Below, in pieces: positions 11,118 to 12,199 of a stretch of 12,199 nt of DNA. Origin of the DNA: Elusimicrobiota bacterium (lineage in GTDB: Bacteria > Elusimicrobiota > Elusimicrobia > UBA1565 > UBA9628); NCBI GenBank assembly GCA_028865585.1, contig JAGWJU010000022.1, forward strand, positions 1 to 12,199, read 5' to 3'. A model generated the notes under the pieces. It did no database searches, was not told the DNA's origin, and saw nothing but the letters and a program-made list of their open reading frames with translations. How positions within the stretch are numbered: the first letter of the stretch is position 1; each line of letters opens with the position of its first letter. The translations under genes and the position numbers were made by a program.

Positions 11118-12199
11118 AACGCCAGCCCCTTGGTCGCCGGAGTAATCACGCTCAAAAGCCCGGAGGGATGCAGGCCGATGTAGAGCATGCCCAGGCACAG
11201 GACCCACAAGAGCGCCTGCTCGCGCACGGTCAAATCAGTCACATGGGAGCTCACGGAGGAAGGTCCGCGGTCGCCCCAGAACACGAGCTGGTAAGCCGGC
11301 AGAGCGTAAGCCGCGGCCAGCGTCACGCCCGCCACGCCCGCCACGGCCAGAATGGGCAGCACGCGCGCCGCGCCCGCCAAGGACATGAACTCGCCGACGA
11401 AGCCGTTTAATCCCGGCAGGCCGATGGAGGCCATGACGGAGAAGCTGAAGAAGAAGGTGAGCCACGGCGCCTGGCCGAACAAGGCGCCGAAGTCGCGGAT
11501 GCCGCGCTTGTGCGAGCGCTCATAAAGGATGCCCACCATCAGGAAGAGGGCGCCCGTGGTCAGGCCGTGGTTGATGAGCTGCAACGTGCCGCCGGCCAGC
11601 CCCTCGACCGTGCGCGAGAAGACCCCCACCAAGCAGAAGCCCAAATGCGCGATGCTGGAGTAGGCCACCAGACGCTTTAAGTCCGACTGAGCCAAAGCGC
11701 AGAAGGCCCCGTAGATGATGTTGATGGCCGCGATGGCGGCCAGCCAGGGCAAGAGACGCCAAGAAAGATGCGGGAAAATCGGAATGGCGATGCGCAAAAA
11801 TCCGTAGACGCCCATCTTGAGCATGACGCCCGCCAGCATGATGGAGCCCGCGGCCGGCGCCTCGGTGTGCGCGTCCGGCAGCCAAGTGTGCAGGGGCACG
11901 ATGGGAACCTTGACGCCGAAGCCCACCACCAGCGCCGCGAAAATCGCCCAGGCCGCGGGGCCCGTGGCGACGCCCTGAAGGCCCTGCATGTCCCAGCTCC
12001 ACACGCCCGTAGCGCGGTGGCGCAAGGTGACTAAAGCCAGGATGCCCAGCAGCATGAGCACGCTGCCGAAGAAGGTGAAGAGAAAGAACTTGACCGCGGC
12101 GTGCTTGCGGTTGGCCGAGCCCCAGAGCCCGATGATGAAGAACATGGGGATGAGCACGACCTCCCAGAACACGTAGAACAGGAACAAATCCGAAGCCAG
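11114..12199 (-). CDS. nuoM: Complex I antiporter-like subunit NuoM (5' end outside window)
   Basis: The last 361 residues of NuoM (ND4 family), a proton-translocating membrane subunit. The frame is open to the window edge with no credible start. The first visible residues (LASDLFLFYVFWEVVLIP) match the fifth-helix region with its essential glutamate, so about 140 N-terminal residues are missing. Other family signatures are VKVPIVPLHTWLPDAHTEAP, GSIMLAGVMLKMGVYGF with the central lysine, DLKRLVAYSSIAHLGFC, and GLPGLNGFVGEF. The C-terminus ends in a final helix and a TGA that overlaps the nuoN GTG. nuoL, and probably J and K, should lie beyond the right edge if the complex is complete. Confidence 0.96.
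   Translation of the reverse strand: MASDLFLFYVFWEVVLIPMFFIIGLWGSANRKHAAVKFFLFTFFGSVLMLLGILALVTLRHRATGVWSWDMQGLQGVATGPAAWAIFAALVVGFGVKVPIVPLHTWLPDAHTEAPAAGSIMLAGVMLKMGVYGFLRIAIPIFPHLSWRLLPWLAAIAAINIIYGAFCALAQSDLKRLVAYSSIAHLGFCLVGVFSRTVEGLAGGTLQLINHGLTTGALFLMVGILYERSHKRGIRDFGALFGQAPWLTFFFSFSVMASIGLPGLNGFVGEFMSLAGAARVLPILAVAGVAGVTLAAAYALPAYQLVFWGDRGPSSVSSHVTDLTVREQALLWVLCLGMLYIGLHPSGLLSVITPATKGLAL
11126..11131 (-). promoter_or_regulatory. Ribosome binding site supporting the GTG start of nuoN
   Basis: AAGGGG on the minus strand, eight bases before GTG at 11117 and within the last codons of nuoM. Together with the GTGA overlap, it favours this GTG over in-frame starts further upstream. Confidence 0.65.

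Larger units (their letters stand above)
201..12199 (-). other. Gapless operon: nuoM-N-A-B-C-D-EF-G-H-I-cdaA-DHH
   Basis: Twelve minus-strand genes follow one another with no intergenic base. Overlaps in transcription order are M/N 4, N/A 4, A/B 10, B/C 4, C/D 8, D/EF 4, EF/G 8, G/H 4, H/I 10, I/cdaA 4 and cdaA/DHH 4. No internal gap could hold a separate promoter or terminator, although promoters inside coding sequence cannot be excluded. The most likely reading is one transcript starting beyond the right edge and ending near position 170-200. Confidence 0.85.

Noticed and set aside
390..11680. TTAA-containing words with rare TTA/CTA leucine codons before Asn-Gly or Lys
   Set aside because: A rough composition estimate gives about as many TTAA sites as seen, and Leu-Asn pairs using CTG also occur (NuoD residues 81-82 and 256-257), so I see no clear signal.
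1..12199. tRNA or rRNA genes, CRISPR arrays, transposons, phage or toxin-antitoxin genes
   Set aside because: No intergenic stretch exceeds 14 bases, and I saw no direct-repeat arrays, terminal inverted repeats or transposase motifs.

Overview
The window is a GC-rich bacterial segment. It is almost entirely one dense minus-strand operon for respiratory complex I (proton-pumping NADH:quinone oxidoreductase), followed by a two-gene cyclic-di-AMP-type module. No intergenic gap exceeds 14 bases, and I see no RNA genes, CRISPR arrays or insertion sequences. Taxonomy cannot be fixed from the sequence. The rotated nuo order, the NuoE-NuoF fusion and the short NuoG suggest a lineage far from Escherichia, and a GC-rich uncultivated phylum such as Elusimicrobiota is a low-confidence guess.

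Layout on the + strand: positions 1-186 hold the C-terminal end of an electron-transfer flavoprotein alpha subunit (etfA). It converges on the minus-strand operon across 14 bases, with a hairpin that may serve both directions.

Layout on the minus strand, in transcription order from the right edge: nuoM (5' end outside the window), nuoN, nuoA, nuoB, nuoC, nuoD, a fused nuoE-nuoF, nuoG, nuoH, nuoI, then a membrane diadenylate cyclase (CdaA/DacA type), then a DHH/DHHA1 phosphoesterase. Every neighbouring pair overlaps by 4, 8 or 10 bases, so translation is probably coupled from end to end. The order is a rotation of the usual nuoA-to-nuoN order, with the antiporter-like genes M and N ahead of A. 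nuoJ, nuoK and nuoL are not visible and would be expected beyond the right edge.

How the genes work together: NuoEF takes electrons from NADH through FMN. NuoG, NuoI and NuoB carry them along iron-sulfur clusters to quinone bound at the NuoD/NuoB/NuoH junction. NuoA, H, M and N form part of the membrane arm that pumps protons. The last two genes look like a make-and-break pair for the second messenger c-di-AMP, co-transcribed with the respiratory complex. That linkage is the most interesting feature here. Other points of note are a YbbR-like membrane tail on the cyclase, loss of a glutamate in the NuoF NADH pocket that has been linked to NADH/NADPH choice, and a roughly 45-50 residue insertion in NuoD.
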